From Polaromonas sp. (GTDB taxonomy: Bacteria; Pseudomonadota; Gammaproteobacteria; Burkholderiales; Burkholderiaceae_C), in NCBI RefSeq assembly GCF_012927455.1, contig NZ_JABBPE010000016.1, positions 186,001 through 250,000 on the forward strand: DNA of 64,000 bases, read 5' to 3'. Position numbers and translations under genes: made by a program. Below, in pieces: positions 42,945 to 53,388 of the stretch. Every line of letters starts with the position of its first letter. Position 1 is the stretch's first letter. The notes under the pieces are model-generated. The model did no database searches. It worked only from the letters and a program-made list of their open reading frames with translations, and was not told where the DNA came from.

Positions 42945-43120
42945 GAAAATGCCTTTCGTGAAACCAAGGCCAACCCTCCAATTTTCCGGGGTTAACCCTT
43001 GATTTCAAGTACTGTAGTTTGCCGCACAGCGGAAAAAAAAGCAAGGCCTTGCTGAAAATGTAGGCACTGGACAGCGCAAACCCAACTTTACTATGTTAGT
43101 ACTCGCTGCCAGTATTTCCC

Positions 43121-45451
43121 TTATCGCGCGGCGTTGGCGTCCGCCACTGTCAGCGCGGTCATATTGACAATACGGCGCACCGTGGCCATGGCGGTCAGAA
43201 TATGCATAGGTTTGTTGGCGCCCAGCAGCACGGGGCCAATGGCGATATTGCCGCCTGCCGCAACCTTGAGCAGGTTGTAGGAAATATTGGCGGCATCGAT
43301 ATTGGGCAGCACCAGCAAATTGGCTTCGCCGGTCAGCGCGCTGTTGGGCATGATGGCGCTTCGGCCATCGGCGTCCAGCGCGATGTCGCCATGCATTTCG
43401 CCGTCGACTTCCAGCCACGGGGTGTTTTCGCGCAGCAGTTCCAGCACGCGGCGCATCTTCAGCGCGCTCGGCTGGTTGGACGAGCCGAAGTTGGAATGCG
43501 ACAGCAAGGCGGCCTTGGGCTTGAGGCCGAAACGCATCATTTCCTCAGCGGCCATTGTGGTGATTTCGGCCAGTTGCTCGGCCGTTGGGTCGTAGTTGAC
43601 ATGGGTATCGACCAAAAATACCTGACGACCCGGCAGCATCAGCCCGTTCATGCAGGCATAGGTGTGGACACCCTCGCGCTTGCCAATCACCTGGTTGAGG
43701 TAGTCCAGGTGGTGCGAGGTGGTGCCCCAGGTGCCGCAGATCAGGCCGTCCACGTCGCCCTTGTGCAGCAGCATGCCCGCGATCAGCGTGAGGCGCCTGC
43801 GCATTTCAATCTTGGCGATCTGCACGGTGATGCCGCTGCGTTCCATCATGCGGTGGTAGGTTTGCCAGAAGTCGCGGTAGCGCCTGTCCTGCTCGACATT
43901 GACCACGTCGTAATCGAGTTCTTCCTTCAGCCGAAGGCCAAACTTGGCAATGCGCTGGGCAATGATGGCCGGGCGGCCAATCAGCGTAGGCCGCGCCAAA
44001 CCCTCGTCCACCACGATCTGGCAGGCACGCAGCACGCGCTCCTCTTCACCCTCGGCGTAAGCCACGCGTTTGCGGGTGGCCGATTTGGCGGCCGCAAATA
44101 TTGGCTTCATCAACGTACCCGAGGCATAGACAAAACTCTGCAGCCGCTCGCGGTAAGCGTCCATGTCCTGCACCGGCCGCAGCGCCACGCCGCTGTCAGC
44201 AGCGGCTTTGGCCACCGCCGGCGCAATCTTCATCATCAGACGCGGGTCAAACGGCTTCGGAATCAGGTAGTCGGGGCCGAACGCCAGCGGTTCGCCCAGA
44301 TAGGCCGCAGCCACCACTTCGCTTTGCTCGGCCTGCGCCAGCTCGGCAATCGCATGCACGGCGGCAATTTCCATCTCGATAGTGATGGTGGAGGCGCCGG
44401 CGTCCAGCGCACCGCGGAAAATGTAGGGAAAGCACAGGACGTTGTTGACCTGGTTCGGGTAGTCGGCGCGCCCGGTTGCCATAATGGCGTCATCGCGCAC
44501 CTTGCGTACCTCCTCAGGCGTGATTTCCGGGGTTGGATTGGCGAGCGCGAAAATGATGGGCTTGTCCGCCATTTTCCTGACCATGTCAGCCTTGAGCACG
44601 CCGCCGGCCGACAGTCCCAGGAAGATGTCCGCGCCTTCGATGACTTCGGCCAGCGTGCGTGCCGGCGTGTTTTGCGCAAACTTGATCTTGTCTTCGTCCA
44701 TCAGCTCGGTGCGGCCTTCATAGACCACGCCGGCAAGATCCGTCACGAAAATATTCTCGCGCGGAATGCCCAGCTTGAGCAGCAGCTTGAGGCAGGCCAG
44801 TGCCGCCGCACCGGCGCCCGAGGTCACCAGTTTGACCTTGGTCGGATGCTTGCCAACCACCTTCAGCGCATTGAGCATGGCCGCTCCCACGGTGATCGCC
44901 GTGCCGTGCTGGTCGTCGTGAAACACCGGAATCTTCATGCGCTTGCGCAGCTCGCGTTCGACATAAAAGCAATCGGGCGCCTTGATGTCTTCAAGGTTGA
45001 TGGCGCCAAAAGTCGGTTCCAGCGAAGCAATGATATCGACCAGTTTGGCCGGGTCTTTCTCGTCGATCTCGATGTCGAACACATCGACCCCGGCGAACTT
45101 CTTGAACAGCACCGCCTTACCCTCCATCACCGGCTTGGACGCCAGCGGGCCGATGTCACCCAGGCCTAGCACCGCCGTGCCATTGGTGATCACCGCCACC
45201 AGGTTGCCGCGGCTGGTGTATTTGAAGGCGGCATTCGGATCCTTGACGATTTCCTCGCAGGGCGCCGCCACGCCGGGCGAGTAGGCCAGCGACAGGTCAC
45301 GCTGATTGGTCAACTGCTTGGTCGCGGCGATGGCCAGTTTGCCGGGCTTGGGAAATTCGTGGTATTTGAGCGCGGCACGGTGCAGTTCAGCGCGTTTTTC
45401 GTCACGCTCCGGGTCGATGTCAACGGGCGCAGCAGCAGGGGGGGTGAGCAT
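43121..45451 (-). CDS. maeB: NADP-dependent malic enzyme (MaeB type, with phosphotransacetylase-like domain)
   Basis: Oxidative decarboxylation of malate to pyruvate with NADPH formation, in the cytoplasm. The 776-residue length is that of the MaeB hybrid. The malic enzyme part (about 1-430) contains [37 protein letters not shown] and [16 protein letters not shown]. The C-terminal 330 residues resemble phosphotransacetylase (ending region [19 protein letters not shown]), usually a regulatory acetyl-CoA-binding domain. It is divergent from putA, which fits proline feeding into the TCA cycle and out through malic enzyme. Confidence 0.95.
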   Translation of the reverse strand: MLTPPAAAPVDIDPERDEKRAELHRAALKYHEFPKPGKLAIAATKQLTNQRDLSLAYSPGVAAPCEEIVKDPNAAFKYTSRGNLVAVITNGTAVLGLGDIGPLASKPVMEGKAVLFKKFAGVDVFDIEIDEKDPAKLVDIIASLEPTFGAINLEDIKAPDCFYVERELRKRMKIPVFHDDQHGTAITVGAAMLNALKVVGKHPTKVKLVTSGAGAAALACLKLLLKLGIPRENIFVTDLAGVVYEGRTELMDEDKIKFAQNTPARTLAEVIEGADIFLGLSAGGVLKADMVRKMADKPIIFALANPTPEITPEEVRKVRDDAIMATGRADYPNQVNNVLCFPYIFRGALDAGASTITIEMEIAAVHAIAELAQAEQSEVVAAAYLGEPLAFGPDYLIPKPFDPRLMMKIAPAVAKAAADSGVALRPVQDMDAYRERLQSFVYASGTLMKPIFAAAKSATRKRVAYAEGEEERVLRACQIVVDEGLARPTLIGRPAIIAQRIAKFGLRLKEELDYDVVNVEQDRRYRDFWQTYHRMMERSGITVQIAKIEMRRRLTLIAGMLLHKGDVDGLICGTWGTTSHHLDYLNQVIGKREGVHTYACMNGLMLPGRQVFLVDTHVNYDPTAEQLAEITTMAAEEMMRFGLKPKAALLSHSNFGSSNQPSALKMRRVLELLRENTPWLEVDGEMHGDIALDADGRSAIMPNSALTGEANLLVLPNIDAANISYNLLKVAAGGNIAIGPVLLGANKPMHILTAMATVRRIVNMTALTVADANAAR

Positions 45452-45707
45452 TGAAAGTGTCTCCAGCTAAGACGGTCAGTGCGGCCGTCAACTCTTTATA
45501 CGGTTTGCAATTGTAGGCCGCAGCGTGTCCGCTACAGGCGCATTACCCACCGTGCCAGGGCAAGGTGCTTATGCCTTTTTCACACAAATGGCGGCATACC
45601 GGGCTGTCGGCAGCCCGGTGGCGTCCGTTAGATGCCGCATGCCGCGGCTGGACGGCCACAGGCATTACTCGCGAAGAAGCTGCAGGGGTTAACCCGAATT
45701 GAATAAA

Positions 45708-45759
45708 GGTTGTACCCGCCATAAAATTGGTTGCACTTTCTTTTAAATCAGGTGCAACC
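45708..45759. promoter_or_regulatory. Predicted PutA operators in the putA leader
   Basis: An inverted repeat GGTTGCAC (45729-45736) and GTGCAACC (45752-45759) contains the GTTGCA hexamer known as the PutA ribbon-helix-helix site in enteric bacteria. A third imperfect copy GGTTGTACC lies at 45708-45716. The last half-site ends at the base before the putA ATG. Autorepression by PutA is therefore likely. Confidence 0.7.
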
Positions 45760-48700
45760 ATGCCCACAGTCACGCTCGGCCTCAAGGTTGACGAAGCGCT
45801 TCGAACCCGTATCCGCGAAGCCGCCACCCTACAGGGCCGGACACCGCACTGGCTGATCAAGCAAGCGGTCCTGCAGTATGTGGACAGCCTGGAACGGGGC
45901 TTGTTGCCGCCGGGTGCATCAGGCGCAACCGGCTTATCAGCCCTGACTGAAACGGATGACGCCGACGCGCTGGCGCCGCCGGCCAATGCGGACGCTTTGG
46001 CGCAGCCCTTCCTGGACTGGGCGCAAAACGTGCTGCCGCAGACCGATCTGCGCGCCGCCATCACCGCCGCCTGGCACCGGCCCGAAGCCGAATGCCTGCC
46101 GATGCTGGTGCAACTGGCGCACACCGCCGACGCCGCCCAGCGCAGCGCCATCGAAGCGCTCGCCAGCCGGCTGGTAGAAGGTCTGCGCGGCAAGAAAGAC
46201 GCCGGCGGCGTCGAAGCGCTGGTTCAGGAATTTTCGCTTTCCAGCCAGGAAGGCGTGGCGCTGATGTGCCTGGCCGAGGCGCTGCTGCGCATTCCCGACA
46301 ACGCCACGCGCGACGCGCTGATCCGCGACAAGATCAGCCGTGGCGACTGGCATTCACACCTGGGCAATTCGCCGTCGATGTTTGTCAACGCCGCGGTCTG
46401 GGGGCTGATGCTGACCGGCAAGCTGACCGCCACCAGCAGCGAAAAAAGCCTGGCCGCCTCGCTTACGCGGCTGATCGGCAAGGGTGGCGAGCCACTGATC
46501 CGCCAGGGCGTGCACCGCGCCATGAAGCTGATGGGCGAGCAGTTCGTCACGGGGCAAACCATCTCCGAAGCGCTGGCCAACAGCCGCGCGCTGGAAAAAG
46601 TCGGCTTTCGCTATTCCTACGACATGCTGGGCGAGGCCGCCACCACCGAGCTGGACGCGGAACGCTACCTGGCCTCCTACGAGCAGGCCATCCACGCGAT
46701 TGGCAAGGCTTCGCACGGTCGCGGCATCCACGAAGGGCCGGGCATTTCGGTCAAGTTGTCGGCGCTGCATCCGCGCTACAGCCGGGCCCAGCGCGAGCGC
46801 GTGATGGCCGAGCTGCTGCCCCGGCTTTTAAAACTCACGCTGCTGGCGCGTCAATACGACATCGGCCTGAACATCGACGCCGAGGAAGCCGACCGGCTGG
46901 AACTCTCGCTCGACCTGCTCGAAGGTCTGTGCTTTGCCCCGGCGCTCAGGGGCTGGAACGGCATCGGCTTTGTGGTGCAGGCTTATCTAAAGCGCTGCCC
47001 TTACGTGATCGACCATGTGATCGATCTGGCACGGCGCAGCGGCCACCGGCTGATGCTGCGCCTGGTCAAAGGCGCTTACTGGGACAGCGAGATCAAGCGG
47101 GCGCAGCTAGATGGACTCGACGGCTACCCGGTTTTCACGCGCAAGGTGCATACCGACGTCTCGTATCTCGCCTGCGCGCGCAAGCTGCTGGCCGCGCCCG
47201 ACGCCGTTTATCCGCAGTTTGCCACCCACAACGCGCAGACCGTCTCGGCGATTTACCACATGGCCGGTAACAACTACTACAGCGGCCAGTACGAATTCCA
47301 GTGCCTGCACGGCATGGGCGAGCCGCTCTATGAACAGGTCACCGGCAGCGTAGGTGCCGGCAAGCTGGGCCGCCCTTGCCGCGTGTATGCCCCGGTGGGC
47401 ACGCACGAAACGCTGCTGGCTTACCTGGTGCGCCGCCTGCTCGAGAACGGCTCCAACACCTCGTTCGTCAACCGCATCGGCGATGCCAGCGTGCAGGTGG
47501 CCGAGCTCGCCCTTGACCCGGTAGCCGAGGCGCGGCAAATCGAGCTTGAAGCCGGCCAGCTGGGCGCGCCGCACCCGAAAATTCCGCTGCCGCGCCAGCT
47601 GTTTGCCGACCTGGGCGCGCAGTCGCGCCTGAACTCGGCTGGCCTGAACCTGGCGAATGAGCAGCAGCTGGCATCGCTCGCGGCCGGCCTGCTGCGCAGC
47701 ACGCAAGGCACCTACACAGCTGCGGCCAGCGTCGCCGCCATGCCCGACCTGCCTGATGCACTCGATGTAAACCCGAGCAGTGCCGACGGCTGGCAAGCGG
47801 TGCGGAACCCGGCCGACGCGCGCGACGCCGTCGGCTGGGTGCGCCCGGCCAGCGCAGAAGAAGTCGAGCTGGCGCTCAGCCGCGCCGCCCGCGCCGCGCA
47901 GATCTGGCAGGGCACGCCGCCCTCGGCGCGCGCCGCCTGCCTGACGCGCGCGGCCGACCTGCTGGAGCAGCGCACGCAAAGCCTGCTCGGTCTGATCGTG
48001 CGCGAAGCCGGCAAGTCACTGCCAAACGCGATTGCCGAGGTGCGCGAGGCGGTCGACTTTTTGCGCTACTACGCCGCCCAGGTCGCGGCCACCTTCGACA
48101 ACGACTCGCACCGCCCGCTCGGCGTGGTGCTGTGCATCAGCCCGTGGAATTTCCCGCTCGCCATCTTCACCGGCCAGGTCGCCGCGGCGCTGGCCAGCGG
48201 CAACTGCGCGCTGGCCAAACCGGCCGAGCAGACGCCGCTGATAGCCGACGTGATGGTGAAAATCCTGCACGAAGCCGGCGTGCCGCCCGACGCCGTGCAA
48301 CTGGTGCCCGGCAGCGGCGAGGCCGTCGGCGCGGCGCTGGTGGCGCACCCGCTGGTGGCCGGTGTGATGTTCACCGGCTCGACCGAGGTGTCGCGCCTGA
48401 TTGCGCAGACGCTGGCGCGCCGCCTCAGCCCGCAGGGCCGCTGCATCCCGCTGATCGCCGAAACCGGTGGCCAGAACGCACTGGTGGCCGACTCGTCGGC
48501 GCTGGCCGAGCAGCTGGTCGGCGACGTGCTGGCCTCGGCTTTTGATTCGGCCGGCCAGCGCTGCTCGGCGCTGCGCCTGCTGTGCATTCAGGAAGACGGC
48601 GCCGAGCGCGTGATCGAGATGATCAAGCAGGCGATGCACGAATGGGTCATGGGCAACCCGGACCGCATGCACACCGATGTCGGCCCAGTGATTGATGAGG

Positions 48701-49848
48701 ACGCGCGCATGCAGATCGAGCAGCACATTGCCCGGATGCAGGCCGCAGGCCAGCGCGTCACCCGCATGGCGCGCGACGAAAGCGCCGGCCAGGGCCATTT
48801 CGTGATGCCCGCGCTGATCGAGATCGACCACATAGGGCGGCTGGAACGCGAAGTGTTCGGCCCGGTGTTGCATGTGCTGCGCTACCGCCGCGAGCAGCTC
48901 AGCGAAGTGCTGGACGCGATCAATGCCACCGGCTACGGCCTGACCTTCGGCGTGCACAGCCGCATCGACGAAACCATTGCCCTGGTGACGCAAAAGGTGC
49001 AGGCCGGCAATATTTACGTCAACCGCAATGTGATTGGCGCGGTGGTTGGCGTGCAGCCCTTCGGCGGCATGGGTCTGTCGGGCACCGGACCCAAGGCGGG
49101 CGGTCCGCTTTATCTGTACCGCCTGCTGCAGGCAAGCCCGGCGCAGGGCAATCTGGCACTGGCCGCGCTGCCGGCCATGCCGGTTAGCCGGACAGCCCCG
49201 CCAGCCAGCGCGGGCAACCCGGCTGAGTCGCCGGTCCTGCGCGCCCTGCAGAGCTTGAGCACGGCCTTGCAAGGCGGCGAATTTTCAGCGCTGGCGGGTT
49301 GGCAAGGCAGCGACGCCTCCCTTCGGGCCGTTGCCGCCTGCGAAGCCTACCGCGCCTACAACGTGCTCGGCCAGGTCTTCACCCTGCCCGGCCCGACCGG
49401 TGAATTGAATCGATACCAGTTGCTGCCGCGCGGCGTGGTCTGGGCCGCACCGCAGACCGCACTCGGCCTGGTGCATCAGGTGGCAGCGGCGCTGGCCAGC
49501 GGCAACCCGTGCTGGCTGGAAGCGCCCGCGCCCGACAGCGCGGTGGCGCAGGCCCTGGCGGCGCTGCCCCCCGAGGTGCAGGCTTTTGTTCAGCAACGCA
49601 GCGCCGCGCAGTTGCTGGACGAGCCGCAGCTCAGCGCCCTGCTGTTCGAAGGCGATGGCGATGCGCTGCAAGCCCTGCTGCCGCGCGTTGCCGAGCGTGC
49701 CGGCGCCCTCGTCCGTGTCGAAAGCCTGAGCCCGGCGCAACTGGCTGCCGGCGCGCTTTATGACGTGAGCGCGCTGATGCATGAGCAAAGCATCAGCACC
49801 AACACCGCAGCGGCCGGCGGCAACGCGCAGCTCATGACGATGGACTGA
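45760..49848 (+). CDS. putA: Trifunctional transcriptional regulator/proline dehydrogenase/P5C dehydrogenase PutA
   Basis: Converts proline to glutamate in two steps and represses its own genes when proline is absent. I start at the ATG at 45760 (MPTVTLGLKVDEALRT), so that the protein opens with a ribbon-helix-helix DNA-binding domain (residues 1-45, HWLIKQAVLQYVDSLE); it has 1362 residues. The proline dehydrogenase barrel spans roughly 200-560, with GISVKLSALHPRY, KGAYWDSEIKRAQ and FATHNAQTV. The P5C dehydrogenase part has the catalytic Glu in LIAETGGQNA and Cys in FDSAGQRCSALRL. A C-terminal domain of about 200 residues follows. Paired with putP. Confidence 0.96.
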   Translation: MPTVTLGLKVDEALRTRIREAATLQGRTPHWLIKQAVLQYVDSLERGLLPPGASGATGLSALTETDDADALAPPANADALAQPFLDWAQNVLPQTDLRAAITAAWHRPEAECLPMLVQLAHTADAAQRSAIEALASRLVEGLRGKKDAGGVEALVQEFSLSSQEGVALMCLAEALLRIPDNATRDALIRDKISRGDWHSHLGNSPSMFVNAAVWGLMLTGKLTATSSEKSLAASLTRLIGKGGEPLIRQGVHRAMKLMGEQFVTGQTISEALANSRALEKVGFRYSYDMLGEAATTELDAERYLASYEQAIHAIGKASHGRGIHEGPGISVKLSALHPRYSRAQRERVMAELLPRLLKLTLLARQYDIGLNIDAEEADRLELSLDLLEGLCFAPALRGWNGIGFVVQAYLKRCPYVIDHVIDLARRSGHRLMLRLVKGAYWDSEIKRAQLDGLDGYPVFTRKVHTDVSYLACARKLLAAPDAVYPQFATHNAQTVSAIYHMAGNNYYSGQYEFQCLHGMGEPLYEQVTGSVGAGKLGRPCRVYAPVGTHETLLAYLVRRLLENGSNTSFVNRIGDASVQVAELALDPVAEARQIELEAGQLGAPHPKIPLPRQLFADLGAQSRLNSAGLNLANEQQLASLAAGLLRSTQGTYTAAASVAAMPDLPDALDVNPSSADGWQAVRNPADARDAVGWVRPASAEEVELALSRAARAAQIWQGTPPSARAACLTRAADLLEQRTQSLLGLIVREAGKSLPNAIAEVREAVDFLRYYAAQVAATFDNDSHRPLGVVLCISPWNFPLAIFTGQVAAALASGNCALAKPAEQTPLIADVMVKILHEAGVPPDAVQLVPGSGEAVGAALVAHPLVAGVMFTGSTEVSRLIAQTLARRLSPQGRCIPLIAETGGQNALVADSSALAEQLVGDVLASAFDSAGQRCSALRLLCIQEDGAERVIEMIKQAMHEWVMGNPDRMHTDVGPVIDEDARMQIEQHIARMQAAGQRVTRMARDESAGQGHFVMPALIEIDHIGRLEREVFGPVLHVLRYRREQLSEVLDAINATGYGLTFGVHSRIDETIALVTQKVQAGNIYVNRNVIGAVVGVQPFGGMGLSGTGPKAGGPLYLYRLLQASPAQGNLALAALPAMPVSRTAPPASAGNPAESPVLRALQSLSTALQGGEFSALAGWQGSDASLRAVAACEAYRAYNVLGQVFTLPGPTGELNRYQLLPRGVVWAAPQTALGLVHQVAAALASGNPCWLEAPAPDSAVAQALAALPPEVQAFVQQRSAAQLLDEPQLSALLFEGDGDALQALLPRVAERAGALVRVESLSPAQLAAGALYDVSALMHEQSISTNTAAAGGNAQLMTMD

Positions 49849-49983
49849 GCGCCGGCGTTTTCGCCGCATTTTTAGAACTTTTCCCCCACGGCCGCCCTGT
49901 TATCCCAGGACGGCTGGGCGCTCCATGCCTACCGGCAGGGCCGGCGCCAATTTTTGACCCCGTTCCACCTTGAGGAGACATTC

Positions 49984-51474
49984 ATGAACTTTACCGATCC
50001 CACCGTGATCATGTTCGGCATTTACCTGTTCGCCATGCTGTTCATCGGCTTTTTGGGCTACCGCGGCACCGACAACCTGGACGACTACATCCTGGGCGGG
50101 CGCAGCCTGGGCAGCTTCGTCACGGCGCTGTCGGCGGGGGCCTCCGACATGAGCGGCTGGCTGCTGATGGGCCTGCCCGGCGCGATTTACCTTTCGGGCC
50201 TGAGCGAAGCCTGGATCGCTGTCGGTTTGGTCATCGGCGCCTACCTCAACTGGCGTTTCGTCGCCGCGCGGCTGCGCCTGTATACCGAGCGGGCTGGCAA
50301 CGCGCTGACGCTGCCCGACTACTTCGCCAACCGCTTTGAGGACAAGGCCAACCTGTTGCGCATCCTCACCACCGTGGTGATTTTGGTGTTCTTCACCGTT
50401 TACTGCGCCTCGGGCGTGGTGGCTGGGGCGCGGCTGTTCGAGAACATGTTTGGCCTGCCTTACCAGACCGCGCTGTGGGTGGGCGCTGCCTGCACCATCG
50501 CCTATGTGTTCATCGGCGGCTTTCTGGCCGTGAGCTGGACAGACACCATCCAGGCGTCCTTGATGATCACCGCGCTGATCGTGGCGCCGGTGGTGGCGTA
50601 CTTCGCCGTGACCGGCGGCCTGCAGCCGGCGCAGTCGATTGCCGACCTGGTGGAGCCAGCCAAGCTGGACATGATGAAGGGCGCCTCCTTCGTCGGCATC
50701 GTCTCGCTGATGGCCTGGGGCCTGGGTTACTTTGGCCAGCCACACATCCTGGTGCGCTTCATGGCCGCCGAATCGGCAGCGACCATTCCGGCCGCGCGCC
50801 GCATCAGCATGACCTGGATGATCCTGTGCCTGGCCGGTGCGGTAGCAGTCGGTTTCATCGGCATTCCGTATTTCCTGGCGAACCCGGGCGGCGCGCTGGC
50901 GGTGAACGCCAATTCCGAAACCGTCTTCATTGAGCTGGCCAAGCAATTGTTTAACCCCTGGATCGCTGGCCTGCTGCTGGCCGCCATCCTGGCCGCCGTA
51001 ATGAGCACGCTGTCGTGCCAGCTGCTGGTCAGCGCCAGCGCGCTGACCGAGGACATATACCGCACTTTCCTGCGCAAGAACGCCGGCCAGACCGAACTGG
51101 TATGGGTCGGCCGCGCCATGGTGATGGCGATTGCATTGATCGCGATCATGATTGCCGGCGACCCGCAGGCCAAGGTGCTCGGCATGGTGAGCTACGCCTG
51201 GGCCGGCTTTGGCGCGGCTTTCGGCCCGGTCATCATCTTGTCGCTGTTCTGGCCGCGCATGACGCGCAACGGCGCACTGGCCGGCATCCTCGTCGGCGCC
51301 GTGACGGTGGTGGTCTGGAAACAAAATGCCTGGCTCGGCCTGTACGAGATCGTTCCCGGCTTCATCTTCGCCTGGCTTGCCACCGTGGGGGTGAGCCGCC
51401 TCGGCCAGCCTTCGGCCACCATGCTGGAAAAGCACCGATCGGTGGAAACCGAGTTGCGCGCCGCGCTGGCCTGA
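49984..51474 (+). CDS. putP: Sodium/proline symporter
   Basis: Solute:sodium symporter that brings in proline for PutA, 496 residues with about 13 helices. I start at the ATG at 49984 (MNFTDPTVIMFG), with GAGGAG six bases upstream. Family marks are LGGRSLGSFVTALSAGASDM near helix 2 and GYFGQPHILVRFMAAESA. Sodium-site residues are in LAAVMSTLSCQLLVSASAL. It follows putA by 135 bases with no promoter or terminator I can name in between. Confidence 0.96.
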   Translation: MNFTDPTVIMFGIYLFAMLFIGFLGYRGTDNLDDYILGGRSLGSFVTALSAGASDMSGWLLMGLPGAIYLSGLSEAWIAVGLVIGAYLNWRFVAARLRLYTERAGNALTLPDYFANRFEDKANLLRILTTVVILVFFTVYCASGVVAGARLFENMFGLPYQTALWVGAACTIAYVFIGGFLAVSWTDTIQASLMITALIVAPVVAYFAVTGGLQPAQSIADLVEPAKLDMMKGASFVGIVSLMAWGLGYFGQPHILVRFMAAESAATIPAARRISMTWMILCLAGAVAVGFIGIPYFLANPGGALAVNANSETVFIELAKQLFNPWIAGLLLAAILAAVMSTLSCQLLVSASALTEDIYRTFLRKNAGQTELVWVGRAMVMAIALIAIMIAGDPQAKVLGMVSYAWAGFGAAFGPVIILSLFWPRMTRNGALAGILVGAVTVVVWKQNAWLGLYEIVPGFIFAWLATVGVSRLGQPSATMLEKHRSVETELRAALA

Positions 51475-51510
51475 AGCCTGGTCCCGGACAGGCGCCGCCG
51501 GGCGCCGTCC

Positions 51511-52289
51511 TCAGCCGGCCTGCAGCACCACCTGTTTTGACTGGGCCATGCGCTGCGCCGTCTGCCTGCCTGACAGCACAAAACCGCGCTGCACACCGGC
51601 ATCAGCGAGAAATTTGCGTCGGTCGGAGTTCCAGCCAGCGTGGCGGCCAGCGCCCGGGCGGCGGTCATGATGGGCATGACGTAGGGCAGAGTCATGCCGT
51701 GGGCGTACTGCGCATGAATGTGCGACGCGCTGGTCTGGAGCTGGCGGTTGACCACGATGCCGCGCTCGACGTTCAGGCCGGCGGCTTGGGCCAGGCGGGT
51801 GTCTGCTCTTAAACCGATAGCGCTCAACACACAGTCTGCCTGCGCGCATGATCAGCACAGGGCGGTCGTTGCCGCTGACGGTGGCGCTCTGCAATTGCGC
51901 ATGCAGCGCTGCAAAGTCCTCCAGCGAATTGACGCTGAGCACCCGGTCTGCCGCATCGCCCTCGACCGGCACACGAATCGGCTGCGCGCCGGTGGCCAGC
52001 ATCAGATCGCGAAAGGCCAGCGTTCCGGCCGAAGTGGTCACGCTCCGGGCTGCCGCGTCTATCGTCTGCACGCAGCGGTGGGCCATCAGGGTGACGCCCA
52101 AGGTTTCGGCCATTTTTGCGGCCGGCGTGCTGATGAGCTGGGCGGGCAGGCGGCACTGCGCGAAAGCGTTGGACAAGGACGGCTTGGCGTAAAAGTCGCG
52201 CTGTCCAGCTTGCGAAATTCACGCACCGTGGTCCAGCCAGCCAGGCCGGCGCCAACCACTAAAAGGGGCCGGGCGTGCATTGGCGTCAT
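51511..52289 (-). pseudogene. Rubredoxin-NAD reductase-like FAD oxidoreductase, degraded
   Basis: Pieces of one flavoprotein lie in different frames. The start (MTPMHARPLLVVGAGLAGW, then TTVREFRKLD) is the FAD-binding Rossmann motif. Next comes LSNAFAQCRLPAQLISTPAA through RDLMLATGAQPIRVPVEGDA. The NADH-binding domain is interrupted after PVLIMRAGR, where about a hundred codons appear deleted. The end resumes with LSAIGLRADTRLAQAAGLNV and ASHIHAQYAHGMTLPYVMP, in which the conserved ALGDC before AQYAHG is lost. With frameshifts and at least two deletions it is not functional. It would have reduced the neighbouring rubredoxin. Confidence 0.85.
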
Positions 52290-52534
52290 GTCGAAGCCCC
52301 CGCCAGGGCCGGCGAAGCCTTAGCCTGACGGCCCCAGCGCTGCCAGGCTTTTTCATGAAAGAAAAAGGCAAAGGCTTGCACCGTGGGCTCCAGCAGGCTG
52401 AGCGTCAGCGACAGCAAGAAGTTGCCGGTAACCGCGTAAGCCACCAGGGCCGCGACCGTGACGTGCAGCAGGTAATAGGTGGCAGTTTTTTTCAGGGTAG
52501 GCAAATTGTCACGGGCAAACTTGACCATCATCAA
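52286..52534 (-). CDS. DUF2061 family small membrane protein
   Basis: An 82-residue protein with two hydrophobic helices, matching DUF2061 (KKTATYYLLHVTVAALVAYA and SLTLSLLEPTVQAFAFFFHE). Function unknown. It overlaps the start of the degraded reductase by four bases and follows rubredoxin on the same strand, so it belonged to the same transcript. Confidence 0.85.
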   Translation of the reverse strand: MMMVKFARDNLPTLKKTATYYLLHVTVAALVAYAVTGNFLLSLTLSLLEPTVQAFAFFFHEKAWQRWGRQAKASPALAGAST

Positions 52535-52595
52535 CTCCTCAAAAGCAATTAAAAACAGGACACCAGGCCGAACCGCTCGCGCTTGACGTCACGAT

Positions 52596-52760
52596 CTAGA
52601 TCTCGACCACTTCAAAGTCCGCCTTGGCCACGCCGCAGTCCGGGCAGGCCCAGCTGTCGGGAATATCGGCCCAGCGCGTGCCGGCACTCACGCCGTCTTC
52701 CGGGCGGCCGGCCGCTTCGTCGTACACAAAGCCGCAAACGATGCAAAGATAGGTTTTCAT
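52596..52760 (-). CDS. Rubredoxin
   Basis: A 54-residue iron protein that carries electrons to rubrerythrin. The two CxxC iron knuckles are [16 protein letters not shown] and [18 protein letters not shown], and DIPDSW sits between. The ATG is at 52760 with a GAAG seven bases upstream; the stop is TAG at 52596-52598. It is downstream of rubrerythrin and upstream of DUF2061 on the same strand. Confidence 0.96.
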   Translation of the reverse strand: MKTYLCIVCGFVYDEAAGRPEDGVSAGTRWADIPDSWACPDCGVAKADFEVVEI

Positions 52761-52792
52761 GGGTTTTCTTCAAAAATAACTATAAAAAGTGT

Positions 52793-52842
52793 TTCTAGCC
52801 CAATAGGGACGGGCGCAAGCAGCTATTAATACGATAGCAGAT
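52793..52842 (+). repeat. AT-rich interspersed repeat, copy 8
   Basis: TTCTAGCCCAATAGGGACGG, then GCGCAAGCAGCTATTAATAC and GATAGCAG. It sits between the rubrerythrin stop and the rubredoxin start. Confidence 0.88.
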
Positions 52843-52854
52843 GGCAACCTGGCT

Positions 52855-53340
52855 TCACGCCGCCTGACCGCTCACCTGGGCCAGCCTGGCCTGGTAATGC
52901 CGGGCATGGCGCTCTTCCACCCGGGCCAGCGCGGCAAAACGCTTCTGCGCTTTTTCCAGCGTGGCCCTGAACAGCGCCGCGTGCGCTTTGGACTCGGCGA
53001 TCTGTTCGTCCATTTCAGCCACAGCCGCCGCCTGGCCTTCAGCCTCGGCGGTGGCGCGAAAGCCCGGGTACGTCTCGCTGTACTCGTAGGTTTCGCCGTC
53101 AATCGCCAGTTGCAACGCCCTGGCCGGCGTCATCGTGACTGCGGGGTAGAGTAGGTCGAGGTGACCAAAGGCGTGCATCACTTCCTGCTCGGCGGTCTCT
53201 TCAAACGTGCGCGCCGTGTCTTCGTCACCGGCTGCGCGCGCCAGCCTGGCGAAGTAACGGTACTTGAGGTGGGCCATCGACTCGCCGGCACAGGCGGCTT
53301 CGAGGTTGGCCAGGGTCTTGATCTCGGGGCGTGTGCTCAT
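52855..53340 (-). CDS. Rubrerythrin (di-iron peroxidase without C-terminal rubredoxin domain)
   Basis: Di-iron protein that reduces hydrogen peroxide. The start is the ATG at 53340 (MSTRPEIKTLANLEAA), with TGGAG seven bases upstream; it has 161 residues. Iron ligands are expected in NLEAACAGESMAHLKYRYF, FEETAEQEVMHAFGH, and the late LARVEERHARHY. The usual C-terminal rubredoxin domain is absent; a separate rubredoxin gene follows. An inverted repeat (TAGAAA-A-TTTCTA, 53389-53401) lies 48 bases upstream and may be an operator. Confidence 0.9.
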   Translation of the reverse strand: MSTRPEIKTLANLEAACAGESMAHLKYRYFARLARAAGDEDTARTFEETAEQEVMHAFGHLDLLYPAVTMTPARALQLAIDGETYEYSETYPGFRATAEAEGQAAAVAEMDEQIAESKAHAALFRATLEKAQKRFAALARVEERHARHYQARLAQVSGQAA

Positions 53341-53388
53341 TCGCGAACTCCAGCGGATAGGGTTAACTGATTGAAAGATAGTCAATGG

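Noticed and set aside
43202-45169. 655-codon plus-strand frame opposite maeB
   Set aside because: Low-complexity His/Arg/Gly-rich translation that mirrors a well-supported malic enzyme.
49900-51435. 511-codon minus-strand frame opposite putP
   Set aside because: The strand with membrane helices and symporter motifs is the plus strand; the other is a shadow.
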